Part shown: piece after piece, positions 1-11,951 of the stretch
Layout: each line of letters opens with the position of its first letter
How positions within the stretch are numbered: position 1 is the stretch's first letter
Assembly (NCBI RefSeq): GCF_041260155.1
Contig: NC_091932.1
Span: forward strand, 47,293,129-47,357,128
Source of the DNA: Ptychodera flava
Lineage: Eukaryota; Hemichordata; Enteropneusta; Ptychoderidae
Reading direction: 5' to 3'
DNA: 64,000 nt
Made by a program: the position numbers and the translations under genes
Notes under the pieces: model-generated
The model's database searches: none
Told to the model about the DNA's origin: nothing
The model's input: only the letters and a program-made list of their open reading frames with translations

Positions 1-1940
1 ATTGTCAATTTTTCGTCTTGTTGTCTCATTCCTATAACTAGATCTCTCCTAAACTATTTTTCTGCCTCTCTGTTTGTCAGAACTATTCTCTGTGTCTCCC
101 TTCTACGGTCTCTTTTTCTGTCTCCATTACCATCCTTTCTGTCTGTTCGAATTCTCTGATCTAAGTGTCACGTTCGTCTTTCTGCATCTCTCTAAAAGAT
201 TTGAATCGTTCATGTCATCCTATTGTCGATTTAAAATAACATCACCAAATAAAGACAGAAATTGATGAAATCAAAGCATCAATGCATGAGTATAAAGTTG
301 AATTTCTGTATATTTAAGTTGCATTTTATAATACCGAAATGATTTACTTGCAATAAGTTATCCTCAAGCAGTAAACGATATTTTTGTGTATTGCTATAAA
401 GTCCTCTACAATCAAATAAAATTTTTCATAATCTCTTTTTGAATTTTAGTTTCGTTTGATTTTAAAGAGATTATATTACTGAGCAAATTAATAAATAAGC
501 AGACAGTTTTCACCATTAATGTTTCTTTTAAACTATAAGAATTATTTAAATTATTTAAATCACGAATACCTGAGTTCCCTAAGGTATCTTGTACTTTTCT
601 GTTATTTAATTAAAATATCGGAAATACCATTCACCCTGTAAAGTCAATATCAGGGTCACGAATGTGTTTGCGGAGCAGACTTCGAATTTTGAAACACTGC
701 GCATGTACATTTGAATAGTGCCTATAACAAGATAATACTCATGTCACTACCAATAGCTTGTGTAAAGTGTCAGCCGGGGACAGATAGTCGGACTTTCAAA
801 TTTCTACAATTATTTTCTGATCTACCACTGTGGGAGCTCATTTTAAAGCCTTGGAGAAAGAAAAACTTTCACCGTCTTTAGTTTTTCGAAAATCCAAAAT
901 TTAATTTTTCTCCATGGAGTTAAGACGGAAATGGCGGCCATTTTGAATTTCAGATATCGCAAAATGTTGGGTAGCTTGTTTCACTAGTTCCAAAATTTGC
1001 ACGGTGACCCCCGATTTTTATTGTTGATTTGGTAAGAGAACGGTTGAAAGATTCATTGAGGAAAGTTTGAGCAGAAGCTTAAGTCTTTCACTTTCGAGGC
1101 GCATACTGCCTTAAAAGCTCGCCATATTCTGTACGTGAAAAGCTTTGAAATTTCTTCCAGGATAGCCAGTCGATTATTTTGCCAAGAAATGACCCCTTTT
1201 CGTGTGTGGTTTAAGTTTCTTTATTAATCCTGGAGCTTCTTAGAAAAGTTTGTTCATTTTGCTGATTACTAACAGAGGTAGTTTTGAACCGGTCTCTTTC
1301 CCATGATACGTTCTCAGTAGAAAAAGTAGGGGTCACTGAATATTTCTGTATAAAATTCGAGTCGGGTTCCCAGTCTTTGTGCCGCCTCGACGTCAAAATG
1401 TACATTTGTTGGGAAACAAAATACCAACCTGTACGGTAGATCGCTGCTCTATACAACGTAGCAGAAACGTAACATTTTGACTTTCATTAGTTCTATAAAT
1501 CTGTCCCAACGGTGCAATCAAGAGTACAGTGTCTAAGGACAGTCGGCTCAAGGAAAATCTCATAAACGACAATTTTATATTATAAGATCAGATGACAGTT
1601 TAATTTTGTTTCTTGAAGAGGTAAATGGAATCAGAAATCCCTCAAATGGCTCTTCAGCAGATAAAGACTTGAATTTTATGAGTGAGTCACTTTTGTCTTT
1701 AATTTTTTCTTCTATTTGAACTATGGCCACCCCATTTGGTAAGCATAATGCGACTTTTCTGTGTAAATTTATCAGTTCATATTTAGAGCATAACAAACAT
1801 CGACAATGCTTGATCTCTTCTTTGGAAGTCTGATTTCGCCCTAGCGTCGCTTAAACTGTGATTTCCTCAAAAACCGAATATATTGACCGACTGCAGCAGA
1901 TGAAAATATCGCCAGATGTGAAATTAAAAGAAAGACTTAC
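1..1940 (-). other. Intron 1 (partial) of WSC gene C
   Basis: This stretch lies downstream, on the minus strand, of the gene C first exon and is read as the start of its first intron by analogy with genes A and B, whose first introns are 5.7 and 10.5 kb. No WSC or PAN-like exon is visible in it, so the rest of the gene should lie beyond the left edge. The only recognisable content is one degenerate TTAA MITE copy at about 765-1110. The short frames on both strands look like chance. Confidence 0.55.
765..1110 (+). mobile_element. TTAA MITE family 1, copy 1
   Basis: This is a roughly 350-bp dispersed repeat, non-coding, one of six copies in the window. The right end keeps the terminal motif (gaggcgcatactgcc) followed by TTAA at 1111-1114. 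The left terminal repeat has decayed, but the sequence from about 774 (gacagatagtcgg) aligns to the other copies. Internal landmarks shared by all copies are a block containing ggcggccattttgaattt and a block near ctttcactttcgaggcgc. It is a non-autonomous element, probably mobilised by a piggyBac-type transposase because of the TTAA target. Confidence 0.8.
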
Positions 1941-1977
1941 CTTTCAGCCAGAGACACCACAGAACGGATACTTTCAT
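1941..1977 (-). CDS. WSC gene C, exon 1 (signal peptide), partial gene
   Basis: A 37-bp coding first exon reading MKVSVLWCLWLK plus one base, ending at a strong donor (AAAG|GTAAGT), so the intron is phase 1. It is the third member of a set with the first exons at 22905-22941 (gene A) and 40835-40874 (gene B). All three share the LW.(C/Y)L..K pattern, the same phase and the same AAAG|GTAAG junction. In A and B this exon supplies the signal peptide of a small secreted WSC protein. The remaining exons of gene C are not in the window. Short length makes the single exon weak evidence; the three-way match and related upstream sequence make it credible. Confidence 0.7.
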
Positions 1978-2298
1978 CTTTAGAGTCGAGTCAAATACCA
2001 ATATCTACACAGATGCTTTCAGCAAAATGCAAAATAAACAGTCAATCTGAGCTCTGGAATGCAACATATTAAGCTAAATACAGACTTACGTACCATAGCT
2101 ACCACTTACGGTTGTTTGCTTAGCTTTGATGTTATCTGAGCTGGTTAAATAATTTCAGATTACAAACGATAGACTGATTGTTTTCATATCATAAATATGT
2201 CTTCGATAGCCTTTACTTTTTCTTTCTACAATAGAGTTGAAAACCAACCGTACCGAAAGGTGTTCAATATCACGTTATGGACGATAAACAGCTCAGCC

Positions 2299-2312
2299 GT
2301 CGCCATGGCAAC
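2299..2312. promoter_or_regulatory. RFX X-box-like motif upstream of gene C
   Basis: The 14-mer GTCGCCATGGCAAC is close to the palindromic X-box bound by RFX factors (GTTNCCATGGNAAC type). It lies 322-335 bp upstream of the gene C start codon. A matching motif lies 308-321 bp upstream of the gene A start. Function is inferred from motif and position only. Confidence 0.4.
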
Positions 2313-2520
2313 TTCCTAATGATATGTGCCCTAGAGTGACGCCTGAAATACCATTACTTTATACACCTGCTGGATTCGATCGAACCTTCGCTTGTAAGTG
2401 CAACTAGGAAGGATCAGGAATAAACCATTCTTACTGAAGGGTAAGAATAGGGTACTTTCTTTGTAGAGAGAGTTCTGCACAGTTGTCGTGACAATCGCAT
2501 TCCGATATTGGCGTACTTAA

Positions 2521-2605
2521 CCCTTTCACCCCCAGTTCCCTGTGTACAGGTCCAACTTTACCATAGAAAACAATGGATTTGGGACAAACCATGGTGGTGA
2601 AAGGG
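2521..2605. mobile_element. TTAA MITE family 3, 85 bp
   Basis: An 85-bp element with inverted ends (ccctttcaccccc and ggtggtgaaaggg) bounded by TTAA at 2517-2520 and 2606-2609. There is no coding capacity. The TTAA duplication again points to piggyBac-type movement. It is shorter than and unrelated in sequence to the other two TTAA families here. Confidence 0.7.
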
Positions 2606-2609
2606 TTAA

Positions 2610-4288
2610 GGGTGACGAAGAGGTAGAAACTCAATTTCATGAAATGTTCGCCGGGATGGAAGTGACGGACGCAGATGATGCGACAAGTGGCATGTAAATA
2701 TCTTTATCTGAGCTATACAACAAATATAAGGTTTGCAGGATCTATAAAGTGCCTTGCGGATAGTCATTGCATACTAAAATTTCCATAGAAATTGTGAAAA
2801 GGCACCTGCTAGGGAGTCCCTAGCACCTGTGTCCGTTATTGGCTTGCAATGGACCAGGTGTCTTTTAGCCGTCCCTCTCACATGATTAGGTTTGTCTCGT
2901 CAACTCAGCACTTTTTTCGAATAACATGAACGAAACAAACTCCTGAACAAAGGCCTCTTTTATATTGTTAAGGGACTAACAAAACACGTGGAAATAGAAG
3001 TCCGGCAGCGGATGATGATGAAAGGTATAGATCCACTCCCTGGATTCAAAGCGAGGTTTTACTCTAGTTAATTTGTATGTGACAAGCACTCCATAAAGAT
3101 GGAATTATTGTTTAAGCCTCAGTATGTACGGGATGTTTTTTTAACTGTAAATCCTACATTAACTATTAATGTTGTGGGTTTTTCATATAGAAACTATGAA
3201 TAGCGTAAACAATCTTGCCGTTCAGTATACCGATACAAAAAAATTCAATAAAGTAAGAAATTATCGCGACATGATTCCTAATTGTAGCAGAATATTGAAA
3301 TGTTACGTTAATAAATTGATATTTAATTCCATAATCGCGAAAATAGTAATAAGTGCCTGTGAATAGTTTAGTGCAAAAGGAATGATTCTAAATTAAGAGT
3401 TTGAAGAAAATATCACGATTCAAGGATATTTTTACATCTGAAGGATAAATACCAAAATTAGCCCATTCAGCTATCCTATATAAGTCTTAACAGAGCCTTG
3501 CACTGATTTAAGCTTTGATATAAAAAAGTCGCAAACTTAAAAAATGGAAATCTATCCTTATTACATTCTGATTTTATACATCGTCTCTATACGTTCGGTT
3601 TTGGCATGGGATAATATTATTTCCAGAGTATTTGATTCCGCTTTTATGCTTTACAGATTGCAAATTTCTAGCAACTTACTGTTTACAGAAAATAAATCAA
3701 TGCATTGCAATGCAGATTACATGCTTCTAGCTAGGATTTGAATGTTTATATTAAGTAACGCCACCAAGGAACATCACAAAGATTTATAGACATGTTCGTC
3801 GTCGTCGTCTACAGAGATAAACACAGAACTTATAAATGAGGTTGCTATATTTGCGAACAAACATAAGGCGCCTTAAATGAAATTCTCTATTTGCAGTCCT
3901 CGCATTTTCCTCGTAACACAGAAATATAACACAGTACAACACATCACAAATTTTCTGATATGTTTCTTGACTAGGGCAAAGGAAATTGCTATTTTTATTT
4001 GTAGTCTTTTAAACACTATTTGTGTTTCCCGCCCGAAGACGGCAAACAGCATTAAATAATTTTACATAAGGCACCTAATCATCATAACTCAACAAAGTTT
4101 AAGACGAAATGTGTAAAACGGAAAGGCAAAAGTAGAGAGATGACAACAAAAATAAGGTGTAGAAACTAAATTTCCTCTAAATTAGTATTACATGGATAAT
4201 TGTCCACAGTACTTAATAATGTATCTTTATTTTCAACGATGAATTAGAAATCACTGTACATGATTTATCATACGATTCCTAGGGTCTA
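2610..4288. other. Intergenic DNA upstream of gene C, no gene seen
   Basis: Upstream flank of gene C. I see no splice-supported exon, RNA gene or clear mobile element. The short frames near 3169-3741 and 3877-4059 have no recognisable domain and no conserved partner in the paralogous regions. Confidence 0.5.
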
Positions 4289-4642
4289 GGTAGAATGCGC
4301 CCCGAGACAGACATTCGAACTCGCAATTCTTCACGATCCGTTTAAGATCTACCACTTGTTGAGCTCATTTTAAAACTCTTGAAGTAAGAACAGTTTTAAC
4401 TGTCTTAGTTTTTCGAAAATCGAAAATTTTATTTACCCCATAGAGTTAACACAGAGGGTTGCGACCATTTTGAATTTCAAATATCGATAAATAAATGTTA
4501 TTAAATTTGTTTCGCTAGTACTAAATTCTGCAAGATGACCCCTGATCTTTTATTCTTGATTTGAAAAGAGAATGGTTGAAGCTTTCATTAAGGAAAGTTT
4601 GCACAAAAGTTCTGAGGTCTCAATTTCGAGGAGGAGAGTACC
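4289..4642 (+). mobile_element. TTAA MITE family 1, copy 2
   Basis: A diverged copy of the 350-bp MITE, in the plus orientation. The left end reads ggtagaatgcgccccgag and the right end gaggagagtacc followed by TTAA (4643-4646); the left target has decayed to TCTA. The body shares the block near accattttgaatttcaaata with the other copies. It carries many substitutions and is probably one of the older insertions. Confidence 0.8.
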
Positions 4643-4945
4643 TTAACTGTATGTGTGAAGATTGGAGAAATAAGTCTAATACGATTGATACTCGAGTATG
4701 TACTGACTTCCGATAAAGCTTTGTTACAGTACAAGGTCTGTACTTTTACCATTTTCGTCTTAAACTTTCCCATATTTTTCAAGATTAGAATACCACTCTC
4801 AATTGAGGACATTTCTCCACAAGACTCGTTGTTTCGCCATCCACACTGGTAATAACAATTTCAACTCAGAACGGAATACATCACACGGCTTGTTGTTGGA
4901 TTTACATTTGAAGAGAGTCACGCCATCATTGGGTCGCCGAAAAGT

Positions 4946-4946
4946 G

Positions 4947-5020
<74 letters not shown>

Positions 5021-5026
5021 AATAAG
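4946..5026. repeat. (TAAA)n microsatellite, possible LINE tail
   Basis: About 80 bp of TAAA repeat with one interruption. The unique sequence just before it (aaaagtgtaaataaataaa) matches the 3' end of the LINE at 10094-11379 read on its own strand. This may therefore be the tail of a severely truncated copy of that LINE rather than a free microsatellite. Degenerate GAAT-type repeats follow to about 5100. Confidence 0.7.
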
Positions 5027-5106
5027 AGGAGTGAGTGAATTAGTGAATAAATGAATGGCTGAATTGATTGATGAATGATTGGACGAGTTTATCGAATAAA
5101 TTAACA

Positions 5107-7114
5107 TTCAACACATCAGCACATATCGACGATCATGTCGACGAAAACGTGTTTTAGCCTTGGAAAATTCGGAATCATTTCTGATGACTTAAATGCAACA
5201 CGATTTGTCATAGCCTTGACCATTACGCAAACTTGGAGTACTAGATTGATTGGGGGATGAATTCGCTAATTAAATTAGTTGCTGTGAAATGGACTCAAGT
5301 GAAAATGAATACGCAACAGCAAACCCTTGCCAAACACTGGCAGGTAGAAAATCTAGTTGTAGTGTCTCGATTGATTATCATTGTAGTTCCGATTCATGAT
5401 ACTCCCTTTATGCAGTTTCCACAATGACACCGGATTTAGTGACAATATCAGAAACTACCATTTTTGAATGGTTGCGCAGAAACTATTGTACCGTCAAACA
5501 AAATATTCAATTATCAAAATTTATAATTTTTCAGTGTTTAAATCATTGTTACTTGTTGAGTTTCGTCTGTTGAATGAAAGCTTTCAATTTCTTTCAACGA
5601 AACACGAAAAGCGTAGAATAACATTCCGATGAACCCGTTCAGGAATCCAGGGCGTCGGATATTGATATTTTGCCTGCTTGTCTTTGTCGGTGGTTGATCG
5701 AAGTTTTAGCAATCACTCTGTAGTCTTTATTATTTAGTCTCAATGAAACTAACAAATCGATTGTAAATTGAATTCGAGCGACACGTTTTGATTCTAGTGT
5801 AAATGTATGGAACTATTCACTCTAGCTTTTAATCCGTTTACGCTAAAATTATTACAGCATTTGTACAACGTCTGCACTGCCTTTGTCTGAAATTATGTTA
5901 AGTGGTTTTGGTGGTTTGATGATATCGATATCATCTATATCCAGTTGCCGTGGAAACAGCCAATTAATGGGACAATAGCTGGAACTCTAATGATGTTTTG
6001 ATCGTATGTGGTCTGTAACGAGTTCATTTTCTCTTTGCACCCTAAAGTATGTCGAAACATTAGTATGCATTCTCATACAGAAATCATTTGATATGCCAAG
6101 GTATTCTTGACAAATTGGTTGCAGTCAGTCGGGACTAAAATGCAATGGTCAACAATAATATTTGACATTTCACATATTCTGAACTGATATTTACAAGTTA
6201 TACGCTCATCTATGACTGAGGCACAACAAGGAAATTATGGATTATGGATTGGTATGATTGCGATTATTTTACATACAAAAAAAAACAAAACAATAGTACC
6301 GATTACATTTCGAGTAACAGTGGAACTTTGTTATGACTGTTGAGGCATAGTTTAGTAATTTAACTTTTAAATTTCAAAAATAATGATTTCAAGTCAAAAT
6401 GAAAGGCTTGGAGTAAATGTCCAGGAGTCTGCGAAACTGAGATATGTCGTAACATTTTTCGCTTTTCAAAAATTAAAATAATGAATAAAATGAAATAATC
6501 ATGACAAATTATTATTCTTATTGACCCAAATGGAAAGCTGTTGTCGGCAAATCATGAAGAGCTATCTTGAGTCTTACATTTCATTGATTTTATCATCCAT
6601 TCTCAACATATTGATGTAATCTCCTTGATTCAACAGATTGAAGCTGCATCTTGTCTTCAGGCAGGCGTTCTGTGCTGACAAAACCCAGAGCTGTTTGCAG
6701 CTGCCTTCTAAAGTTATCTATAATTGATCCCATTTCTTATGTTTCGTTGCAAGACCAGTCTCTGAATTTTTAAACAGGTGTGTTAGTATTATAAGCAATG
6801 GGGTCGCATCTTCCAATGAGCAGAAGGTCAGCTTGAAACTCTATTGTGAATAATTGCTCTTTGGAGGGAAGTTTCCACAGAGACTGGCAAAGCTGAAATG
6901 GCAATTATAAAGTATCAACCAGTACATGCATAGTATTAGCATTGTAACCTTTCTATGGAATTGCCCCTTCTTGCAATTTGTTCTCGTTGTGTATGTACTC
7001 GAGTAGCAGCAGTGGTATTTTGTTATTGTAGAAGAAACACATGAGAACCTATGAAACTCCTTCTCTTCTTGTATGCTAAATGTACTGTTCCTCCCACACA
7101 GGTATCAGGATTGC
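5107..7114. other. Intergenic, no feature seen
   Basis: I found no exon with splice support, no RNA gene and no recognisable transposon in this stretch. Frames are short and interrupted throughout. Confidence 0.5.
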
Positions 7115-7118
7115 TTAA

Positions 7119-7303
7119 AGGTATACTGTCACCTGTTCCAATTTTGCCACAGTTACCAGTGAAAAAGAAAATCTGACCAATCATAGATTTTAAGCGGGTG
7201 GCCACTTTTTAAAAACAGCGCCCCCACATGGGCATTTTGAAAACCAAGGAACGCCCCTTTGACCATATATGGGCATATTTAGATCACAGGTGACTGTATA
7301 CCT
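7119..7303. mobile_element. TTAA MITE family 2, 185 bp
   Basis: The element is bounded by TTAA (7115-7118 and 7304-7307) and has 18-bp terminal inverted repeats beginning AGGTATAC(T/A)GTCACCTGT. It is non-coding. A lone end of the same type (gtatacctttaaa) occurs at about 55676-55688. The family is distinct from TTAA MITE families 1 and 3, so several TTAA-specific families have been active in this genome. Confidence 0.85.
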
Positions 7304-7307
7304 TTAA

Positions 7308-8394
7308 GATGACGTGGACAGAGGATGCCACAAAAAGGAAAGGGGATACAGTGAAAAACCGTGGAAATTGGGCCTTCTTTTCAGTCATTTCCCCCTAAGT
7401 TTCCAAGCCCAATTCCTAACTCCTACCCCAAAAATTATTTATCGCGCCTTTTACAACGTAACCTTTGACCTCATTTCCCTGACGTCATCGCTTTTTGGCT
7501 ATACTACTTTTACAAACTTGTAACTGAATGTGACGTGGTAAAATTTAAACATTTATGTTAAGTCACAAGAAGCTGTCTAAGGATTCAATATAAACAATGG
7601 CATAAAGTTACGCTTACCATTACTAGTGGGAACCTCCCGGATAAACATTTGAACCTGACCGAACCTTCCTCAGTTACATCTGGCTAGTAGCTATCGCCGG
7701 GGAATATTCTAAAACTGACTTCTCTCCGAAAAAAGTATTAGTGCTCCATAAACATCAGCAAGTTGTCTGCTTTTTGTATTTAGAGATATTTATTGGTAAC
7801 AGTGCTGAAAGCCCACAGTGCCTGTCACAAAAGTGTAATAGTACAGTTTTCAATTTTCAATTATTGTTAGCAGTAATTTAAACAACTAACAACGTGTCTC
7901 AAGTTTATCTCTCGCCATTACAATTACGTATTCTAGGTGGCAGTATTTTTTATCAAGTAGCACAAGTTTACATAGCAAATGGTAGTTTACTATTTTTCAT
8001 TTTAGTTGCATAGATAAATTGTTTGGCTATAAGTATGAGATTCTTGCATTAACTTGAGTGCTTGTGTCTTCAAAAGTTACATCAAAAGAGTAAACTAATT
8101 TCATTACTGCAACGACGCGGTATAGAGATGTCTGATCCATTCTTCTTCAGTAGAGGTCGTAGTGTGTTCATGATAAAGTATGATGACCGAGCTTGGATTG
8201 AAATGAGTTTTGTATCCATAGGAATGGAAAGGAGTACGCACTGTAAGAGACCAAAGCTGACTGAAGATGTACACTCTTTCGCTAGATGAATCACGTCTTC
8301 TTGACTTTGAATGACCATTTTCAAAACCTTGAACCAAGTTATGATCTCGTAATGAAAGCGAATAAATAGCCAGCGAAACTATCTAATGAGTAAC
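7308..8394. other. Intergenic, no feature seen
   Basis: No gene, RNA or transposon end could be supported here. Overlapping frames on both strands at 8062-8337 have no domain signature and look like chance. Confidence 0.5.
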
Positions 8395-8800
8395 TATGAA
8401 AGCGTCTCAGCCATGGGTTTAGAGAAAGTCCACGCTTTTGGCTCTGTAACAATCATATTCGTCACTTTGAAACATCCCCAGTCATTGGCTCTGATTCATA
8501 GTCGTCGCTCCGAAACAGTCTCAGTCATTGATTTAGAGAAGGTCCACGCTATTGGCTCTGATTCATGGTCATCGCTCTGAAACAGTCTCATTCATTGGTT
8601 CAGAGAAGGTCCACGCTATTAGCTCTGATTCATGGTCGTCGCACTGAAACAGTCTCAGTAATTGGTTTAGAGAAGGTCCACGTTATTGGCTGTGATTCAT
8701 GGTCGTCGCCCTGAAACAGTCTCAATCATTGGTTTAGAGAAGGTCCACGCTATTGGCTCTGATTCATGGTCGTCTCTCTGAAACAGTCTCAGTCATTAGT
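8395..8800. repeat. 67-bp tandem satellite, about six copies
   Basis: The phrase gaaacagtctca recurs at about 8512, 8579, 8646, 8713 and 8780, an exact 67-bp period, with a more degenerate first copy from about 8395. Each unit contains gagaaggtccacgctattgg and gattcatggtcgtcgc. There is no coding sense across units. Confidence 0.85.
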
Positions 8801-9760
8801 TCAAAATCATATACATTCCCTGTTCTTTGCGGGCACGGATATTTATTCATTTCATAGAACAAACGCTGAAAACCACTTCTACTGGAATGTTGAATTCTTT
8901 ACAAGACTTGGAAGCCACGCTGGATGACTTTCCCGGCGTTTTGTTGTAATTTTACTGAATTTGATAGTATCATTCTGTGTCATCGAAGTATTGAATAACA
9001 GATAGCAACTTTCTCTGTCATTGCAAAAACGGGCAATTGATACATAGGTTCGTGACCTACAAAAATCGCAGACTCAAGCCAACAGACACCCTTATGTATG
9101 TCTGTTTGCATTCGTATATATTTATATTTGTATTTATATGTTTATACATACATATTCAAAATAGATCACTTTTGACCAATGTACTATCACCGATCAGTTT
9201 TTAAGCTGTCTGCACGGAGTTCTAAAGTTCCTTGATTATATACAGTAATATCTTGGTCAAGGCATTGTCTTTGTGTTCACATAAGTTCTGTTCACTATTT
9301 AAAAATAATAGATCCGATGAAGCGAATGTTCTAGAGCTAGATCTTGTATAACAACAGAACATATTCCATGTACGTAAGAAAAGTAACACAAATACATTTA
9401 ATTTCTTCTTCATTCCAAATTTTTATTTTGTGAACATGAATTTAGAAGACGAATGACGTTCAGACCAACTACCGACTGGAACTATTCGGTAACGCTTTGT
9501 TTGTTCGACGTGATAAGTGTATTCAGAGGGCGTGGCTTCAAGTCCTAGATTGGCCCACTTGCTCCATACTCTCTATAAAATCCATAACAAAAATCACAAC
9601 CTGGTCAAGTTGTTTGATTTTTCTCGTTTATACATTTCGACAGTATTGTAATGAAACAACCTTTCCATTCCTGTTTACAAGAACTTGGCTCGGAGATTCA
9701 CCACACCAGAGACAAGGTTTTGGTCGCCCTCACAATACAATTCGTTCAAACTTCTATCAA
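8801..9760. other. Intergenic, no feature seen
   Basis: Nothing beyond a short TATAT-rich tract near 9110-9150 is visible. The frame at 9497-9787 runs into the CACTA-like element and has no recognisable product. Confidence 0.45.
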
Positions 9761-9937
9761 CACTATAGGGAAAAAGTTCGTGACTAGAGCGAGAAACTGA
9801 CGCTTTCTCGCAATCGGTGAGAATCTGTTCTTATTCTCACCGCTGTTGGTGAGAAAATTTTAATCTCCACTGGAAATTGGTGAGAAATGCACTCCTTGGC
9901 GAGAATCAAGTGTGAGAACAAATTCTCGCCGGTGAGA

Positions 9938-10097
9938 ATGGAAATTCTCACTAAGTACAGCGAAAATTGAAATTCACTGGCGAGAATCATCAAGACTCGC
10001 CGTTCGGAGTCTTTATGATTCTCGCCAATGAACGGCGAGTCTTGATGATTCTCGCCAGTGAATTTCAATTCTCGCTGTACTTCGTGAGAATTTCCAT

Positions 10098-10098
<1 letters not shown>
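9938..10098. repeat. Internal palindrome of the CACTA-like element
   Basis: Left arm from about 9938 (aatggaaattctcac, then cactggcgagaatcatcaag) pairs with a right arm ending at about 10098. The spacer of roughly 25 bp itself repeats the tgattctcgcc motif. Only small mismatches are visible. A hairpin this long inside a short non-autonomous element suggests a foldback-type structure. Confidence 0.75.
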
Positions 10099-10128
<30 letters not shown>

Positions 10129-11379
10129 CACTTTTATTGAGCGGCCGAGTTACTTGTACAGTAATTTTCATCGGGGCTCAAGCAAAATTACAATAATTAC
10201 ATCTACAAAGGAACATTCATTTTCACATAATCTTTCAAGTCAGATTTAAAGGTGTACAGAACAGTAGTTTGTTTGATTTCAATTGGTAAAGCATTCCACA
10301 GTTTGGCAGCACGGTATTGAAAGCTACGTTGACCATATTTAGAGAAGCATCTAGGTACATAAGAATCCTGGCGAGAAGTAGACCGTGTATGATGACTATG
10401 TACATCACTCTGAGCGGTAAACAAATCAGATAAATACTGTGGACCATACCCTTTCAAACATTTAAATGTTTCAATTGCGGTGAAGTAAAATATTCTTTGT
10501 CTGACAGACATGACATTAAGTAATGAAAATAAATCCACTGAAGGGAATCAAACGGAAGTTAAAAAGCGTACGTAAAGCTCGTTTCTGAAGTATAAACACT
10601 TTATCGATATTCTTAACTGTTGTGTTCCCCCAAACTACACAGCAATAATCAAGAATACTCTGGAATAGACCATAGTACAGTACTAACCGCTGATCAAAAG
10701 GAATGTAAGTACGAAGTTTACGTAAAAATCCAATGCGCATACTCAATTTCTTGCATAAATTATCAATATGAACATCCCAGGATAAGGTTTCATCTAAAGA
10801 TATACCTAAAATCTCCCCTGAAATAACTTTGGGGATCTTGGTATCAGCTATCTCTATAGACAATGAAACATCGGAATTATTCAAATGACCCAACATAAAA
10901 GGTGAAGTTATCAAAATGCACTTAGTTTTCCTTGCGTTTATACGCATATGATTATTGGTTATCCAATTAGAAATTGGTAAAATATCACGATTTACAGCAT
11001 CATTGACTTCACTAATACACTTTCCCTTTGTAAGTAGTGTCTGATCATCAGCATACATGTGGAGGGTGGAGGAATCAACAGACAATGTCATATCATTAAT
11101 AAATATCATGAAAAGTAAAGGTCCTAAAATAGACCCTTGCGGCACACCTGTGGTAACACGACAAATAGTCGATCTACTACCCATGTAATCTACAATCTGT
11201 TGACGATTTGAGAGATAACATCTAAACCAGTTAATCACTCCATCAGATAGCCCATAAACATGTAGTTTAGCAAGCAAAATGTCATGATCTATTAGATCTT
11301 ATGCCTTTGATAGATCAAGCAGGAGTACACTATTCAAATAACCACTGTCAACATTACACAAAATTTCATCTGTTAAACG
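10094..11379 (-). mobile_element. 5'-truncated LINE nested in the CACTA-like element
   Basis: A minus-strand non-LTR retrotransposon fragment of about 1.29 kb. It has a (TAAA)n 3' tail at 10094-10130 preceded by AATAAAAGTG. It is flanked by a 10-bp repeat GTGAGAATTT (10084-10093 and 11380-11389), which fits a target-site duplication. The host element is rich in similar motifs, so the duplication is likely rather than certain. The 5' end is lost inside the reverse transcriptase domain. Confidence 0.8.
10203..11379 (-). pseudogene. LINE reverse transcriptase, C-terminal part, broken
   Basis: Encoded on the minus strand. Reading starts near 11379 in the RT fingers and reaches motif A (LLLDLSKA, then a stop codon where Phe is usual, at about 11300). 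It continues through GVPQGSILGPLLF and the catalytic YADD (MYADDQTL). The thumb follows, then a frameshift near 10520-10560, after which a C-terminal segment with SFQYRAAKLWNALP runs to 10203. This order is typical of CR1/Jockey-type LINEs. With a nonsense codon, a frameshift and 5' truncation it is dead. Confidence 0.9.
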
Positions 11380-11654
11380 GTGAGAATTTGTTCTCACACT
11401 TGATTCTCGCCACGGAGTGCATTTCTCACCAATCTCCAGTGGAGATTAAAATTTTCTCACCGACAGCAGTGAAAGAGTCAGTTTCTCGCTCTAGTCACGC
11501 ACTATTTCCCTATAGTGCAATGAGCGCGAAAAATACCACCTCGTTTGTTCGATTACTTGACGTCTTCGTATTTATGCAGAACTCGCTACAATGGCGTGGA
11601 CATTAAAAGTTAGTCCTACTATACCGACCTCCTATCCAGTGGATGTGTACTGAA

Positions 11655-11726
11655 CTTAGAAATCCATTTAGTTGTAGGCTATCTCTTCAACTTAGAAATC
11701 CATTTAGTTGTAGGCTATCTCTTCAA
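11655..11726. repeat. 36-bp perfect tandem duplication 3' of gene A
   Basis: Two adjacent identical 36-bp units (11655-11690 and 11691-11726) starting cttagaaatccatttag. They lie 54 bp downstream of the gene A stop codon on its transcribed strand, so probably in its 3' UTR. Perfect identity implies a recent duplication or a collapsed longer array. No clear AATAAA was found near the gene A stop. Confidence 0.85.
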
Positions 11727-11779
11727 GATCATGTGATACTCTCATCCTCCAAACCTGCAATTCCATTTTAAAGTCCTCA

Positions 11780-11951
11780 TCAGCAATCAGAGCAGAAGTT
11801 ATTGCCCTTAAAATAGAGCCGCGGACTAAACTCTGGCAAAGTCTGCGTAAAGCATCTCGCGGTATCGCTGTCATGGAAAAACGACCAACATTCCCGCTGC
11901 CTTGAACATTCCATGGCACAGTCCAGAACTTCCATTCCAGTGTAAATTGAC
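11780..11951 (-). CDS. WSC gene A, exon 4 (PAN/apple-like tail, stop)
   Basis: The last coding exon, 172 bp. The acceptor TTTCTTTCCCAG precedes GTCAATTTAC, and the exon enters in phase 2, completing a Trp codon begun in exon 3. It encodes WSIYTGMEVLDCAMEC, then RECWSFFHD, and ends NNFCSDC before TGA. Six cysteines in a C-x3-C-x5-C spacing followed by a later C and a final CSDC resemble a PAN/apple half-domain, but the match is by pattern only. Gene B has the same exon with one codon fewer. Likely role: a disulphide-bonded ligand- or carbohydrate-binding tail of a secreted protein. Start and end are fixed by the acceptor and the stop. Confidence 0.85.

Larger units (their letters stand above)
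9761..11517. mobile_element. CACTA-like non-autonomous element with nested LINE
   Basis: The ends are CACTATAGGGAAA and its reverse complement at 11505-11517. The flanking 3-bp duplication CAA (9758-9760 and 11518-11520) fits the CACTA (CMC/EnSpm) superfamily. Terminal inverted repeats run for at least 120 bp with small gaps and are rich in a gtgagaat/gcgagaat motif. Without the LINE at 10094-11379 the element would be only about 470 bp, with no transposase. Inside the left half is a further palindrome of about 70-bp arms (9938-10098). CACTA-like ends also occur in a few other superfamilies, so the class is provisional; the TIRs and duplication are directly seen. Confidence 0.8.

Noticed and set aside
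8395..8800. CRISPR-like array
   Set aside because: The 67-bp units are contiguous and alike throughout, without short repeats and unique spacers; it is eukaryotic satellite DNA.
11704..11919. Frame opposite in phase to gene A exon 4
   Set aside because: It overlaps the cysteine-rich exon in a different phase and has no match in gene B; a shadow frame.
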